Shown: in pieces, positions 32,397-41,806 of the stretch
Layout: every line of letters starts with the position of its first letter
How positions within the stretch are numbered: the stretch's first letter is position 1
Source: Methylophaga sp.
Lineage (GTDB): Bacteria; Pseudomonadota; Gammaproteobacteria; Nitrosococcales; Methylophagaceae
Assembly: GCA_002706095.1 (NCBI GenBank)
Contig: PAJP01000025.1
Span: 348,380-412,379, forward strand
Length of the DNA stretch: 64,000 nt
Direction: 5' to 3'
The notes under the pieces: model-generated
Told to the model about the DNA's origin: nothing
Seen by the model: only the letters and a program-made list of their open reading frames with translations
Databases searched by the model: none
Translations under genes and position numbers: made by a program

Positions 32397-32415
32397 GATA
32401 ATGTATCTCATTATC
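32397..32415. promoter_or_regulatory. Fur-box-like palindrome before the first FecI operon
   Basis: GATAATGTATCTCATTATC has perfect 7-bp inverted arms and matches the Fur consensus at 15 of 19 bases. It ends 24 bases before the sigma factor ATG. The identical 19-mer, reversed, precedes the sigma gene at 58548. Confidence 0.85.
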
Positions 32416-32439
32416 AATTGTCACGTAATTCTATTCATA

Positions 32440-32937
32440 ATGGCTGTGCAATCGCTGGAATCGCTTTATACAGAACATCAAGACTGGCTTCAGAGCTGGA
32501 TCCGTTCTCGTTTAAATCATGTTGAGCACGCGCAAGATTTAACGCAGGAAACCTTTATCAAGATATTGATGAAGGGGCGTGAGCATGAGTTGAACTCACC
32601 CAGAGCATACTTAAGCAGCATTGCACGTGGTTTGCTGGTGGATTTTTTTCGTCGTCGTTCAGTAGAGCAGGCTTATCTCGATGCGCTGGAAATAGAACCA
32701 GAGCAACATGCGATGTCTGCAGAGCAACACCATCTCATTATCGATACTTTGCTACAGATTGAACATATGCTGGATGCGATGAGTGAGCGCGGACGACACA
32801 TTTTTCTACTCGCTCAGCTGGATGGGCTGTCATTTGCTGAAATCAGTCGGCACTTAAATGTCTCCGTGCCGACTGTTCGTAAGCACTTTATTCGAGCGAT
32901 GGCGCAGTGTTTGTTATTGGTTGAGGACTCACCATGA
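32440..32937 (+). CDS. FecI-type ECF sigma factor (module 1)
   Basis: A 165-residue ECF sigma factor of the iron-starvation FecI group. Region 2 is visible as AQDLTQETFIKIL and region 4 as LDGLSFAEISRHLNVSVPTVRKHFIRAMAQCL. It would direct RNA polymerase to the receptor promoter when the receptor reports its ligand through FecR. The start is taken at 32440 (MAVQSLESLY): the earlier in-frame ATG at 32401 lies inside the Fur-like box. Its stop overlaps the FecR ATG by 4 bases. Regulated by iron through the box at 32397. Confidence 0.9.
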   Translation: MAVQSLESLYTEHQDWLQSWIRSRLNHVEHAQDLTQETFIKILMKGREHELNSPRAYLSSIARGLLVDFFRRRSVEQAYLDALEIEPEQHAMSAEQHHLIIDTLLQIEHMLDAMSERGRHIFLLAQLDGLSFAEISRHLNVSVPTVRKHFIRAMAQCLLLVEDSP

Positions 32938-33872
32938 AACTCACCGAAGACATCCTAACGCAGGCCGCCAGTTGGTTTGTAGATCTTCGAAGTGCACAAC
33001 CGGGTGATGCTATTTATGAAGCTCATCAGGCCTGGCTTGCTGCTGATAGTCGACATTATGATGCCTGGAAACGGGTAGAACGTTTACAAAAACAATTGAA
33101 AATTGTCCCCAATGAAATCAGGCAGAGCACACTGGAAAAGGCACGTCAATCTCGTCGTCAATTAATTAAAACATTGGTTGTCGTTTTAAGCGTGGGTGGT
33201 GCTAGTGGCGTGGCCTATAAGCAACGAACTTTTTCTACTTGGATGGCACAATATCGTACTGGGACGGGTGAACGTAAAACAATACAGTTGGCGGATGGTA
33301 GCCAAGTATCACTTAATACCGATACGGCTCTGGATGTGAATATCAGTGAGCATGCCAGAGAGTTAACACTCTATCGTGGTGAGATTCTTGTTGAAACAGG
33401 CAAACAGATGCCTGAGCAAGACTTTATTGTAAAAACGGCACAAGGAACAGTCAAAGCGCTCGGCACCCGTTTTCAGGTTCGATGTCATCCTGACGCAACC
33501 TGGGTCGGCGTCAGTCAACATGCGGTGGAAGTCATGCCTGAAAAAGCCAGTAAAGCTGTCAAAGTTCAAGCTGGCCATTGTATGCGTTTTAACACATTGA
33601 AACACGGCTCGGTGAGTTTGATGCCCGTCAATATGGATGCCTGGATACAGGGAATGTTGATAGTCAGCAACTGGCGACTGGATCAATTTTTAAATGAGCT
33701 CGGACGTTATCACAAAGGGACATTACATTGTGATGCTGGCGTTGCATCACTTCGTATCTCTGGGGCGTTTAATGTCAATGACACCCGTTCTGTATTAGAA
33801 AATCTCAGTAGCACTTTGCCAGTCAAAGTCCGTTATTTCACGCGTTTCTGGGCACAAGTTGAACCCGTCTGA
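32934..33872 (+). CDS. FecR-type anti-sigma/sigma regulator (module 1)
   Basis: A 312-residue inner membrane regulator. The cytosolic N-terminal DUF4880 part (ASWFVDLRSAQ...AWLAADSRHYDAWKRVERLQ) is followed by one membrane segment (about 77-95), the periplasmic FecR domain (GTGERKTIQLADGSQVSLNTDTAL, KALGTRFQV) and a C-terminal secretin-like DUF4974 part (LRISGAFNVNDTRSVLENLSSTLPV). It relays the state of the outer membrane receptor to the sigma factor encoded just upstream (ATGA overlap). A receptor gene follows 102 bp downstream. Confidence 0.92.
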   Translation: MKLTEDILTQAASWFVDLRSAQPGDAIYEAHQAWLAADSRHYDAWKRVERLQKQLKIVPNEIRQSTLEKARQSRRQLIKTLVVVLSVGGASGVAYKQRTFSTWMAQYRTGTGERKTIQLADGSQVSLNTDTALDVNISEHARELTLYRGEILVETGKQMPEQDFIVKTAQGTVKALGTRFQVRCHPDATWVGVSQHAVEVMPEKASKAVKVQAGHCMRFNTLKHGSVSLMPVNMDAWIQGMLIVSNWRLDQFLNELGRYHKGTLHCDAGVASLRISGAFNVNDTRSVLENLSSTLPVKVRYFTRFWAQVEPV

Positions 33873-33974
33873 ATATTTTTTTGTTTAAGGGGTTAACGAT
33901 TCTGCTGTGTCGTTCGGCCTGTTAGATAGCAGCGTTATCGCAACGCTAATATCCATTAACTAACAGGACTAGTG

Positions 33975-36410
33975 ATGAAACACACCACTTTCTTACCTTT
34001 AACGTTGTCGCCATTAAGTCGACAACTCATCATGGCAGGGATGTTAACTACCGCCATGGTGAGTACTGATCTCACAACCAACATCAGCCATGCAGACAGT
34101 GTGACCCAACAACAAACTTTTCATATTCAAGCAGGCTCACTCGAGTCGGCACTCAATCAATTTTCTGTGCAGAGTGGGATCACTGTCTCATTCAGCCCTG
34201 ATGTGGTAGCCGGCATCCAAACCTCAGCTCATCAAGGGACTAAAGCCCCTTCCACACTACTTACAGAGTTATTAGCTGATACAGGTTTAGAGGCGACATT
34301 ACTCTCCAATGGCAGTTACTCTATCGTCAGAAAGTCAGCCCCCGTTGCTGTCACACCCAAGCAGAAACAAAGTGTCGAGCTGGATGATATGTTGATTACC
34401 TCGACACGCTCTGACACCCAGCTAAAAGATTCGCCACAAGTTGTGACAGTGATTAACCGGGCTCAGATAGAGCAACAGATGGAAATGAGTAGTGACACCT
34501 CTCAGATTTTGAGTAATTTGTTGCCTTCATTTTCACCAAGTCGGCAGAAGCTCACCAGTGGTGGTGAAACCTTCCGTGGTCGTTCGCCGTTATTTTTGAT
34601 TGATGGCGTGCCTCAGAGTAATCCATTGCGTGATGGCCAGCGTGATGGTCACACCATTGATATGTCGATGGTGGAACGTGTTGAGGTGATCCACGGTGCC
34701 AGCGCTATTCATGGACTTGGCGCGACGGGTGGCATTATCAACTTTATTACGCGTCGTCCGAGTCAGGATTCACTCAAACAAAGTCTGAATGTACAAATGA
34801 CGACTCCAACCGGAGAGTTTGGTGATGAAACGTCGGGTTACCGAACGGATTACAATCTGAGTGGCAGCAAAAATGATTTTGAATATACGCTTGGCCTGAG
34901 TTACGAGAGACAAGGTGTGTTTTTGGATGCTGATGGCACCGAAATTGGTGTCGATAATGTCCAGGGCGATATCATGAACTCCAAGAGTTACGACCTGTTC
35001 ACTAAGCTGGGCTATTGGATAAATGATGATCAGCACATAGAAGCCTCCCTGAACCGATATCAGATAGAAGGTGGCAATGATTACATTAGCGTTGATGGTG
35101 ATATCGATAAGGGCGTACCCACCACCTCAGTCAGGGGAACCCCAGTCGGCGATGCGCCATATAACAGGGTATTAACCTCCAGTCTGAAATATCAAAATTA
35201 TGATTTAGCGGGTATGGAATTTACTGCTCAGGCATATCGACAAGAGTTTGAAGCTTTATACGGCGCATTAGCATCCAGTAGTTTTGAAGATCCTGTTTTG
35301 GCGCCTGATAGCATTGATCAAACGCAGATTGAATCGGTGAAGAAAGGGGCAAAATTCACCTTCGTGAAAGATGGTTTATTAGATGACAGACTAAAAGTTA
35401 CGACCGGTTTGGATTTGCTTGAAGACAGCTCATTACAAAATCTAGCCATGACAAACCGAAACTACGTTCCGGAAGTGGTTTATAAAAACTACGCACCATT
35501 CGTGCAATTACAGTTACAACCAATAGACGCCGTTGTATTACATGCGGGGGTTCGCTATGAGCACTCGGAGCTCGATGTCGATGATTTCACTACTGTCTTT
35601 GGTAAGGGCAGTGTTGACGTAAAAGGCGGTAATCCTGATTTCAGTGAGACATTATTTAATGGCGGTATCGTTGTCCGTCCACTCTCGTGGATGAGCGTGT
35701 TTGCAAATTATTCAGAAGGCTTTGGTATGCCTGATGTAGGGCGTGTATTACGCGGTGTGAGTGTCGCTGGGCTGAGTGTCGATAGTCTGCTGGATTTAGA
35801 ACCTATCCTGACGACCAACAGAGAAATTGGTTTACGTTTTGATTGGGACACGGTCGACTTCGAGATCAGTTACTATGAATCTGACTCTGATTTGGGTTCG
35901 CGTCTTTCTGCCAATGCCGATAAAACAGAATATTTTGTGAATCGTGAAAAAACAGAAATCAATGGTGCTGAAGCTAACTTAGGTTGGAAAGTGAATGATG
36001 ACCATAAACTCAACCTGGCTTATTCCTATATTCGTGGTCGTTACGACAGTAATGATGATGGTAAAGTTGATACCGATTTGAATGGTCAAAATATTCCACC
36101 TAACCGATTAATTGCCAGTTGGCAGGCAGAATGGACGTCAAAATTATCATCATTTGTACAAGCGAGTTACAACTTCGATCGTAACTTTGATGAGGAAGCC
36201 GGTAATGATGAAGAGCAGTTCAAAGCTTATGGGCTGATTGATGCCACGATGGCCTATAAACTCTCTACTGGTAGGCTTCATGCTGGCGTCACCAACCTGT
36301 TGAACAAGGATTATTTCAGCTACTCATCACAAACCAGTTATGGTTCAGATGCCCGTAACTTCAAAGGTCGTGGCAGAACCTTAACGCTGGGATACTCATT
36401 AGACTTTTAA
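33975..36410 (+). CDS. FecA-like TonB-dependent transducer with STN domain (module 1)
   Basis: An 811-residue outer membrane receptor. After a signal peptide (to about residue 40, SHADS) comes an N-terminal STN signalling domain (FHIQAGSLESALNQFSVQSGITVSFSP...LLADTGLEATLLSNGSYSI, about 47-116), then plug (MVERVEVIHGASAIHGLGATGGIINFIT) and barrel ending YSLDF. The STN domain contacts FecR, so this is a signal-transducing receptor for its own sigma module. The plug motif HGASAIHGLGATGG is unusual compared with KGPASVLYG siderophore receptors, so the ligand may be different. ATG at 33975 is preferred over GTG at 33972 for its AGGA spacing. Confidence 0.9.
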   Translation: MKHTTFLPLTLSPLSRQLIMAGMLTTAMVSTDLTTNISHADSVTQQQTFHIQAGSLESALNQFSVQSGITVSFSPDVVAGIQTSAHQGTKAPSTLLTELLADTGLEATLLSNGSYSIVRKSAPVAVTPKQKQSVELDDMLITSTRSDTQLKDSPQVVTVINRAQIEQQMEMSSDTSQILSNLLPSFSPSRQKLTSGGETFRGRSPLFLIDGVPQSNPLRDGQRDGHTIDMSMVERVEVIHGASAIHGLGATGGIINFITRRPSQDSLKQSLNVQMTTPTGEFGDETSGYRTDYNLSGSKNDFEYTLGLSYERQGVFLDADGTEIGVDNVQGDIMNSKSYDLFTKLGYWINDDQHIEASLNRYQIEGGNDYISVDGDIDKGVPTTSVRGTPVGDAPYNRVLTSSLKYQNYDLAGMEFTAQAYRQEFEALYGALASSSFEDPVLAPDSIDQTQIESVKKGAKFTFVKDGLLDDRLKVTTGLDLLEDSSLQNLAMTNRNYVPEVVYKNYAPFVQLQLQPIDAVVLHAGVRYEHSELDVDDFTTVFGKGSVDVKGGNPDFSETLFNGGIVVRPLSWMSVFANYSEGFGMPDVGRVLRGVSVAGLSVDSLLDLEPILTTNREIGLRFDWDTVDFEISYYESDSDLGSRLSANADKTEYFVNREKTEINGAEANLGWKVNDDHKLNLAYSYIRGRYDSNDDGKVDTDLNGQNIPPNRLIASWQAEWTSKLSSFVQASYNFDRNFDEEAGNDEEQFKAYGLIDATMAYKLSTGRLHAGVTNLLNKDYFSYSSQTSYGSDARNFKGRGRTLTLGYSLDF

Positions 36411-36420
36411 AGAAGGACAA

Positions 36421-36448
36421 AAAGCCACCACCTATGTGGTGGCTTTCT
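36421..36448 (+). terminator. Terminator after module 1
   Basis: AAAGCCACCAC, loop CTAT, GTGGTGGCTTT: an 11-bp perfect stem ending in a short T-run. Confidence 0.85.
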
Positions 36449-36485
36449 CCCATCAAAGAAGACATTGCTAGAAAAAAGTCCAGAT

Positions 36486-36504
36486 GTTAATGTATCTCAT
36501 TATC
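36486..36504. promoter_or_regulatory. Fur-box-like site before the second FecI operon
   Basis: GTTAATGTATCTCATTATC differs by one base from the box at 32397 and ends 19 bases before the sigma ATG. The unusual core TATCT is shared with the other two boxes. Confidence 0.8.
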
Positions 36505-36523
36505 ATCTTTATTTTGTTGCAAT

Positions 36524-37036
36524 ATGCCGCAATCATCTGTCGATTCTTTATACAAAGATAACCAACCTTGGTTATTCAATTGGTTAGTAAAAAAGTTAGG
36601 CTGTCAGCACCGGGCAGAAGACCTGACTCACGATACGTTTGTTCGCATATTACAAACTCAGCACAAACAAAGTGAATTTACTATAGAGCAGCCTAAAGCT
36701 TATCTTCGGACGGTGGCTAATGGGCTTGTGGTTGACTATTTTCGTAAAAAATCACTGGAGCAAACTTATCAGCTAGCGTTAAAAGAAGTTCCAGAATTAA
36801 CGCAGCTGTCAGAAGAGACGCTTTATTTATTAAAGGAAACACTGGAGCAACTTGATAGACTGCTTGACCGTCTGCCAAGACGTGTGAAATCTGTGTTTTT
36901 ATATTCTCAGCTTGATGGTCTTACCTACGCTGCCATTGCGGAGAAAATGGGTATCTCTTTACGGACGGTCAAAAGGGATATGCAACAAGCTTATATTCAT
37001 TGTTTAACACTTAGCTGGTTTGAAGACAGTGAATAA
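36524..37036 (+). CDS. FecI-type ECF sigma factor (module 2)
   Basis: A 170-residue ECF sigma factor of the FecI group. Region 2 is seen as AEDLTHDTFVRIL and region 4 as LDGLTYAAIAEKMGISLRTVKRDMQQAYIHCL. It begins 19 bases after a Fur-like box. Its end overlaps the start of the following FecR gene. It should activate the receptor gene at 38057. Confidence 0.9.
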   Translation: MPQSSVDSLYKDNQPWLFNWLVKKLGCQHRAEDLTHDTFVRILQTQHKQSEFTIEQPKAYLRTVANGLVVDYFRKKSLEQTYQLALKEVPELTQLSEETLYLLKETLEQLDRLLDRLPRRVKSVFLYSQLDGLTYAAIAEKMGISLRTVKRDMQQAYIHCLTLSWFEDSE

Positions 37037-37979
37037 TAGTGACGGACCGCCTAACAAAATTATTACTGAAGCAGCTGACTGGCTGATTCGAAAACAAGAA
37101 TCTCCATTAACTCAACAGGAGCAGGAGCAATTTGATAGCTGGCATGATCAAAGTCAAGATCATCAAAAAGCCTGGAGAATGGCTCAATCGCTTTCACAGT
37201 CATTTCAGTCAGTACCGAGTCATCTTGGCAATATTGTTCTAAAAAGGTCGCAAAAAGATCGGCGACAATTAATCAAATTATTGAGCGGTTTGCTGGTGGT
37301 ACCTGCTACAGGTGTGATCGCATATAAAACATTCCCTGTTTCTCGTTGGTCTGCTGACTTGAGTACCGCCACTGGTCAGCAGATTACACAACTGTTAGCT
37401 GATGGTTCGCGTGTCACAATGAATACACAAACCGCAGTGAATATTCTGTTTGATGATCATCTTAGAAGGGTTCACTTAATTAGTGGTCAAATACAGATAT
37501 CTACAGTAAAGGATCCACTCTCGCGTCCATTTATTGTGACAACACAATTTGGTCAGGTTGAAGCATTAGGTACAGTGTTCCAGTTGAATCAGCTTTCTGA
37601 TGGAATCGCAGTCAGTGTGCAACAAGATACTGTTGAAGTGACGACTTTGTCAGGAGAGAAACAGCTACTAAAAGCAGGACAGCAACTTGTCTTTTCTCAA
37701 CAAAATATTAGTCAGCCCAAGCAGAGTAATGCGGCTGATTCGGCCTGGGTAGATGGTCAACTCATTGTAGATGATGAGAAATTAAGCCTGGTTATTCATG
37801 AAATCAGTCGTTACCGAACTGGCTGGTTGCGTTGTAGCCCGGAAGTGGCGAATTTGAAAGTCAGTGGCGTCTTTCAGTTACATGACACCGATAAAGTATT
37901 ACAAAACCTGGCCAATACTTTACCCATTCGCCTCGTTTATCGAACGCCGTATTGGGTCACGGTCGATAAACGAAATTAA
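37020..37979 (+). CDS. FecR-type regulator (module 2)
   Basis: A 319-residue FecR protein with DUF4880 N-terminus (ITEAADWLIRKQESP...FDSWHDQSQDHQKAWRMAQ), one membrane segment (about residues 85-105), periplasmic FecR domain (TATGQQITQLLADGSRVTMNTQTAV) and C-terminal secretin-like part (LKVSGVFQLHDTDKVLQNLANTLPI). It should transmit the signal from the receptor at 38057 to the sigma factor upstream. The start is uncertain: TTG at 37020 overlaps the sigma gene by 17 bases, and GTG at 37029 is an alternative with similar weak ribosome sites. Confidence 0.9.
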   Translation: MKTVNNSDGPPNKIITEAADWLIRKQESPLTQQEQEQFDSWHDQSQDHQKAWRMAQSLSQSFQSVPSHLGNIVLKRSQKDRRQLIKLLSGLLVVPATGVIAYKTFPVSRWSADLSTATGQQITQLLADGSRVTMNTQTAVNILFDDHLRRVHLISGQIQISTVKDPLSRPFIVTTQFGQVEALGTVFQLNQLSDGIAVSVQQDTVEVTTLSGEKQLLKAGQQLVFSQQNISQPKQSNAADSAWVDGQLIVDDEKLSLVIHEISRYRTGWLRCSPEVANLKVSGVFQLHDTDKVLQNLANTLPIRLVYRTPYWVTVDKRN

Positions 37980-38012
37980 TTTGGCCTCTTTTTTTGTGTG
38001 CTACGGCTATAG

Positions 38013-38035
38013 ATGTAAACAAGTTCTATTTACAT
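38013..38035. repeat. 7-bp inverted repeat in the leader of the 38057 receptor
   Basis: ATGTAAA at 38013-38019 and TTTACAT at 38029-38035 are exact inverted copies separated by 9 bases, 22 bases before the receptor ATG. It could be an operator or an mRNA hairpin near the ribosome site. Confidence 0.5.
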
Positions 38036-38056
38036 TTATAAACAACAGGTAGTTCA

Positions 38057-40486
38057 ATGAAAAAAAGTAAACAGTCCGAAGCCCACACGATACCCAGTTC
38101 CCTAAAACCTAGACAGAACAAGCTTAATGCTGCTTTTCTGCTATCAGCTTCTCTTGTGATTTCATTTCTTTCTTCGTCAGTTGTTAAGGCAGAAACTCAG
38201 CAGAGCCAACAAGTACAAGCGTTTAGTATTGCTTCAGGAGGTTTATCAACAGTTCTGAGACAATTTGCGAGTCAGGCAAAAATCACCTTGTCTTTTGACC
38301 CCGCTTTAGTGTCGGGTAAGCAAAGCCGTGGACTAAAAGGGCAGTATTCAATAGAAACTGGTTTGCAACAATTGTTGGCGGGCCATGGTTTACAAATCAT
38401 CACGATTGATGGTGAAAGCTATCGTCTTGAAAGCCGTTCTTCATCTGATAAAGTTGAGTTACCCAAAGTAAGCGTGTCAGGTGACTACATTAATGAAACC
38501 GGCTTAGGAGCTGTATCAGGTTATGTCGCTAAACGCAGTATAACTGCCGCAAAATCTGACATACCTCTTATCGAAACACCACAGTCAGTCTCGATTGTGA
38601 CCGCTGATCAAATAGCTATTCAAAACGCAGAATCATTGCATCAGGCATTGAAATATACACCGGGTATTGTGCCCATGGGCAGTGATAATACGACAAGTGA
38701 CGGCATGATTATTCGCGGCTTTAATGTCACTGGTTCAGCACCTATGTATTTGAACGGCACTAAACTCTCACGTAATACATTCAGTGGTGTATCTGAGCCC
38801 TATGCGATGGAACGTATTGAAATACTCAAAGGTCCCGCTTCAGTTTTGTATGGCAATGCTGCTCCAGGCGGCATTGTAAACATGGTCACCAAACAACCTC
38901 AAGCCGACACTTTGCGAGAACTAAAAGTACAGGCTGGGAGTTTTGATCGTAAGCAGCTGGCAGGAGACTTTGCTGGGGCATTAACCGATGATGGGAGCTT
39001 GACCTACCGGGTGACAGGGTTAGTCAGACGTAGCGATACCATGACTGACTATATCCCCGATGATCGTGAATTTGTGCAGGGATCGGTGCGTTGGGAGCCA
39101 ACTGAAAATACCAGCCTGACGTTACTTGCTAATTATCAAAATAACGAAATTGGGTATGTCTATGGTCTGCCGGAAATTGGGACAGTTTCAGATAATATCA
39201 ATGGCAATATCAATCGTGACCGTTTCATTGGTGAACCTGATTTTGACAAGTATGACGCGAGGAACTACACCCTCGGTTACTTCCTCAACCATGAAATCAA
39301 TGACCAGATAACTTTCCGTCAGAACTTTCTTCACTTTGGCGCAGATACAGACTGGAACTACCTTACTGCAAGTGGTTTGGATGCTAGTCAGCAGTTACTT
39401 TCTCGTGGCGCTGCTTCTCGCGCGGATGAGAACAGCTCCTGGAGTATTGATAATCAACTGGAATTTAAGTGGGATCTGGGGGCTACCCAACATACCTCAC
39501 TTATGGGACTCGATTATACCGAGCAGACCTTTGAGCGGGTGCAGTACCGTGGTAGCGTAGGTGACTTGAACCTATTTAATCCTATCTATGGTTCAGCCGT
39601 TACGCTCAATAGCATTCCAGCCAGCCACAGTAAACAAGACAGTAAGCAATTGGGTATTTATGCTCAGGAGCATATCAAGATTGCTGATAAATGGGTCGTC
39701 ATGTTGGGGGGCCGCTACGATAAAGTGCAATCAGATACGAAAAACAGATTAACAAACGTCTCGACCGAAAATTATGACGATGATGCTTTTACCGGACGGG
39801 CGGGTTTGGTTTATCTGTTTGATAATGGTTTTGCCCCATATATCAGCTACTCCGAATCATTTGAAGCTCCTCCAGGTGGTGAGGATGCCAATGGTTCGGC
39901 TTTTAAGCCCACTGAAGGTGAACAATATGAAATCGGCCTGAGATATCAACCTGAAGGGCAAGCCATATCCATAACGGCTTCTGTTTATAAATTGACTCAA
40001 AAAAATGTGATGACTTCCGATCTGAATAATCCTGATTTTTCCATTCAGGAGGGAGAGGTTGAATCGAAAGGTTTTGAGCTGGAAGCCAAAGCCAATTTAA
40101 CCAATAATTTAAATCTGATTGCTTCCTATGGTTATATTGATAATGCGGTAACTGAAAGTAATAGTGGTACGGAAGGCAATCGCTATGGTGCAGTGCCAAG
40201 GCATATGGCGTCATTATGGGCAGATTATAAGTTTAGTGAGACGATCCCAGGTCTGGGCTTGGGAGCTGGGGTACGTTATTACGGCAGAAGCTATAATCTT
40301 GCCAACACATACGACGTACCCGGGTTTACCGTTGTTGATGCGGTTGTGAATTACAGTCTTACGCCAGAATGGTCACTGGCCTTAAATATCAATAATCTGT
40401 TTGATGAAGAATACGCTACCTGTAGCTATGCTTGTTTTTATGGGGTAGAACGCTCAGCCACTGTTAGCGCTTCTTATAACTGGTAA
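38057..40486 (+). CDS. STN-bearing TonB-dependent siderophore receptor (module 2)
   Basis: An 809-residue outer membrane transducer. A long N-terminal signal region (hydrophobic at about 28-45) precedes an STN domain (QAFSIASGGLSTVLRQFASQAKITLSFDPALVSGKQSRGLKG, about 52-125), TonB-box region (VELPKVSVSG), plug (IETPQSVSIVTADQI, RIEILKGPASVLYGNAAPGGIVNMVTK) and barrel with a C-terminal SYNW. The plug motifs are typical of FpvA/FoxA-type siderophore receptors. It resembles the receptor at 58803 in size, motifs and C-terminus, suggesting duplication. The ligand is unknown. Confidence 0.92.
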   Translation: MKKSKQSEAHTIPSSLKPRQNKLNAAFLLSASLVISFLSSSVVKAETQQSQQVQAFSIASGGLSTVLRQFASQAKITLSFDPALVSGKQSRGLKGQYSIETGLQQLLAGHGLQIITIDGESYRLESRSSSDKVELPKVSVSGDYINETGLGAVSGYVAKRSITAAKSDIPLIETPQSVSIVTADQIAIQNAESLHQALKYTPGIVPMGSDNTTSDGMIIRGFNVTGSAPMYLNGTKLSRNTFSGVSEPYAMERIEILKGPASVLYGNAAPGGIVNMVTKQPQADTLRELKVQAGSFDRKQLAGDFAGALTDDGSLTYRVTGLVRRSDTMTDYIPDDREFVQGSVRWEPTENTSLTLLANYQNNEIGYVYGLPEIGTVSDNINGNINRDRFIGEPDFDKYDARNYTLGYFLNHEINDQITFRQNFLHFGADTDWNYLTASGLDASQQLLSRGAASRADENSSWSIDNQLEFKWDLGATQHTSLMGLDYTEQTFERVQYRGSVGDLNLFNPIYGSAVTLNSIPASHSKQDSKQLGIYAQEHIKIADKWVVMLGGRYDKVQSDTKNRLTNVSTENYDDDAFTGRAGLVYLFDNGFAPYISYSESFEAPPGGEDANGSAFKPTEGEQYEIGLRYQPEGQAISITASVYKLTQKNVMTSDLNNPDFSIQEGEVESKGFELEAKANLTNNLNLIASYGYIDNAVTESNSGTEGNRYGAVPRHMASLWADYKFSETIPGLGLGAGVRYYGRSYNLANTYDVPGFTVVDAVVNYSLTPEWSLALNINNLFDEEYATCSYACFYGVERSATVSASYNW

Positions 40487-40496
40487 GTCTGTCTGA

Positions 40497-40532
40497 ATCA
40501 CCTGCCTGAGGTTACTTGGGCAGGTGATTTGT
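40497..40532 (+). terminator. Terminator after module 2
   Basis: ATCACCTGCC at 40497-40506 and GGCAGGTGAT at 40519-40528 form a 10-bp perfect stem with a 12-nt loop, followed by TTGTT. Confidence 0.7.
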
Positions 40533-40609
40533 TATTACAGAAAATGAATAGTAAAAATCAAGTAGCACAATATTACACGATGATTCTGAGGTAGATTTCG
40601 TCTCCATAC

Positions 40610-40969
40610 TTACTGGGTGGGGGATGACTGACTTAACCTCGTAGGCCAATGACCTTTGTGCTGAAGTGTGCAGTTTTCCTCAGTATCGTAGCTCACATGA
40701 TCGGCTAGGCGTTTCAACTTGATATCACGTTTCTTAAGCTCTGATTCAATGAGTAATAGCAAACGATCGTGCTTATCTGATTGAAGGTAGTTGTCCAAAC
40801 TCTCATTGTCATCAAACACATAGATGATCTTCAGGCTGGTGGGATAATTGTCATAGTTCACCAAGTGGGTTAACCACACAAAGCCATGAATATCTTTCAA
40901 TGCCTGCTCACATACTTCGGTGAGGAGTAACCGTAAGGTATTGTTTATTTTTTTATCTGTTTTACGCAT
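40610..40969 (-). CDS. Conserved protein of unknown function
   Basis: A 119-residue soluble protein (KTDKKINNTLRLLLTEVCEQALKDIHGFVWLTHLVNYDNYPTSLKIIYVFD) of a family common in marine gammaproteobacteria. Some databases label relatives Fis-family regulators, but I see no Fis-type helix-turn-helix. The mixed alpha/beta pattern and the NCTLQHKGHWPTR tail do not reveal a role. It may be transcribed with the flavin protein gene at 41028, which ends in the same orientation upstream. Confidence 0.65.
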   Translation of the reverse strand: MRKTDKKINNTLRLLLTEVCEQALKDIHGFVWLTHLVNYDNYPTSLKIIYVFDDNESLDNYLQSDKHDRLLLLIESELKKRDIKLKRLADHVSYDTEENCTLQHKGHWPTRLSQSSPTQ

Positions 40970-41027
40970 AGTTCGTGTAAATGTAATAGCGGTTGGTCGT
41001 GTTGAGGAAAGCCATCCATGTCAGAGA

Positions 41028-41693
41028 CTAAGCCTTCTCATCACCTGATTGAATATAGCTAAACCATTCTTCAATTGGCATGGTGCCACCTTCTTCGGCT
41101 ACCTGTTGGAGCTCGTGGTCACGCAACACATCTTGCAGGCTATCAATACGTTTCCATGTGGCGATAGGTGTTTTGCATTCTTGTTTGGGGATATAGCGTG
41201 AGTCTCTCACTTTCTGATAGCGGTGAACATAGCGGGGGCAGTTTTGCCATAATTCAGATACGGTCACGCGTACTACCATTTCAGCTTCTTTCCATTCATC
41301 TATCAGTGGATCGTCACTCGATGCCGTTGCTGTACCCTGCACACGAATGCGATGCGGTGTCTCAAAATTAATAAACAATAAACCGACTTCTGGATTGCCC
41401 TGAATATTGCCCATCGAGTAATACATACCATTGCCGTCATAGCTGGGAAACGCAATGGTTTTTTCATCCAAGACTTTGATAAATTTACCTGCTTCACCAC
41501 CTTTATAAGATACCGTTGGTCGACCACGCTCATCTACCGTTGTCAGAAAAAACATATCACGGCTTTCGATAAAGTCTTTGGCCATCTCATCCACTTCAGT
41601 GACAAGCGCCACTTCCTCTACCCGGTCCGCCATTTCCCGGCTATTAAATGCATCTTGCAGGGCGCGATGTTTATCGTTGTACAGTCTGCTCAT
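41028..41693 (-). CDS. Pyridoxamine 5'-phosphate oxidase-like FMN-binding protein
   Basis: A 221-residue protein of the split-barrel flavin-binding superfamily: FIESRDMFFLTTVDERGRPTVSYKGGEAGKF and FPSYDGNGMYYSMGNIQGNPEVGLLFINF are typical, with RVQGTATAS in the second strand pair. It probably binds FMN as a cytosolic dimer; the substrate is unknown. It lies 113 bp downstream of the PepSY gene in the same orientation and may be part of the same iron-uptake unit, for example in releasing iron by reduction. That role is inference. Confidence 0.82.
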   Translation of the reverse strand: MSRLYNDKHRALQDAFNSREMADRVEEVALVTEVDEMAKDFIESRDMFFLTTVDERGRPTVSYKGGEAGKFIKVLDEKTIAFPSYDGNGMYYSMGNIQGNPEVGLLFINFETPHRIRVQGTATASSDDPLIDEWKEAEMVVRVTVSELWQNCPRYVHRYQKVRDSRYIPKQECKTPIATWKRIDSLQDVLRDHELQQVAEEGGTMPIEEWFSYIQSGDEKA

Positions 41694-41806
41694 CGTTTTC
41701 TCTCTGTGTTTCTATTTATTTTTTGGTAAGGTTTCACTGTACTGTACAAAAACAGTGGATGCCAATAGTGAAAACACGATCAGAAAACGTCGACAAAATG
41801 TCCTTT

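Noticed and set aside
40610..40969. Fis-family regulator
   Set aside because: Relatives sometimes bear that name, but no Fis-like helix-turn-helix is visible.
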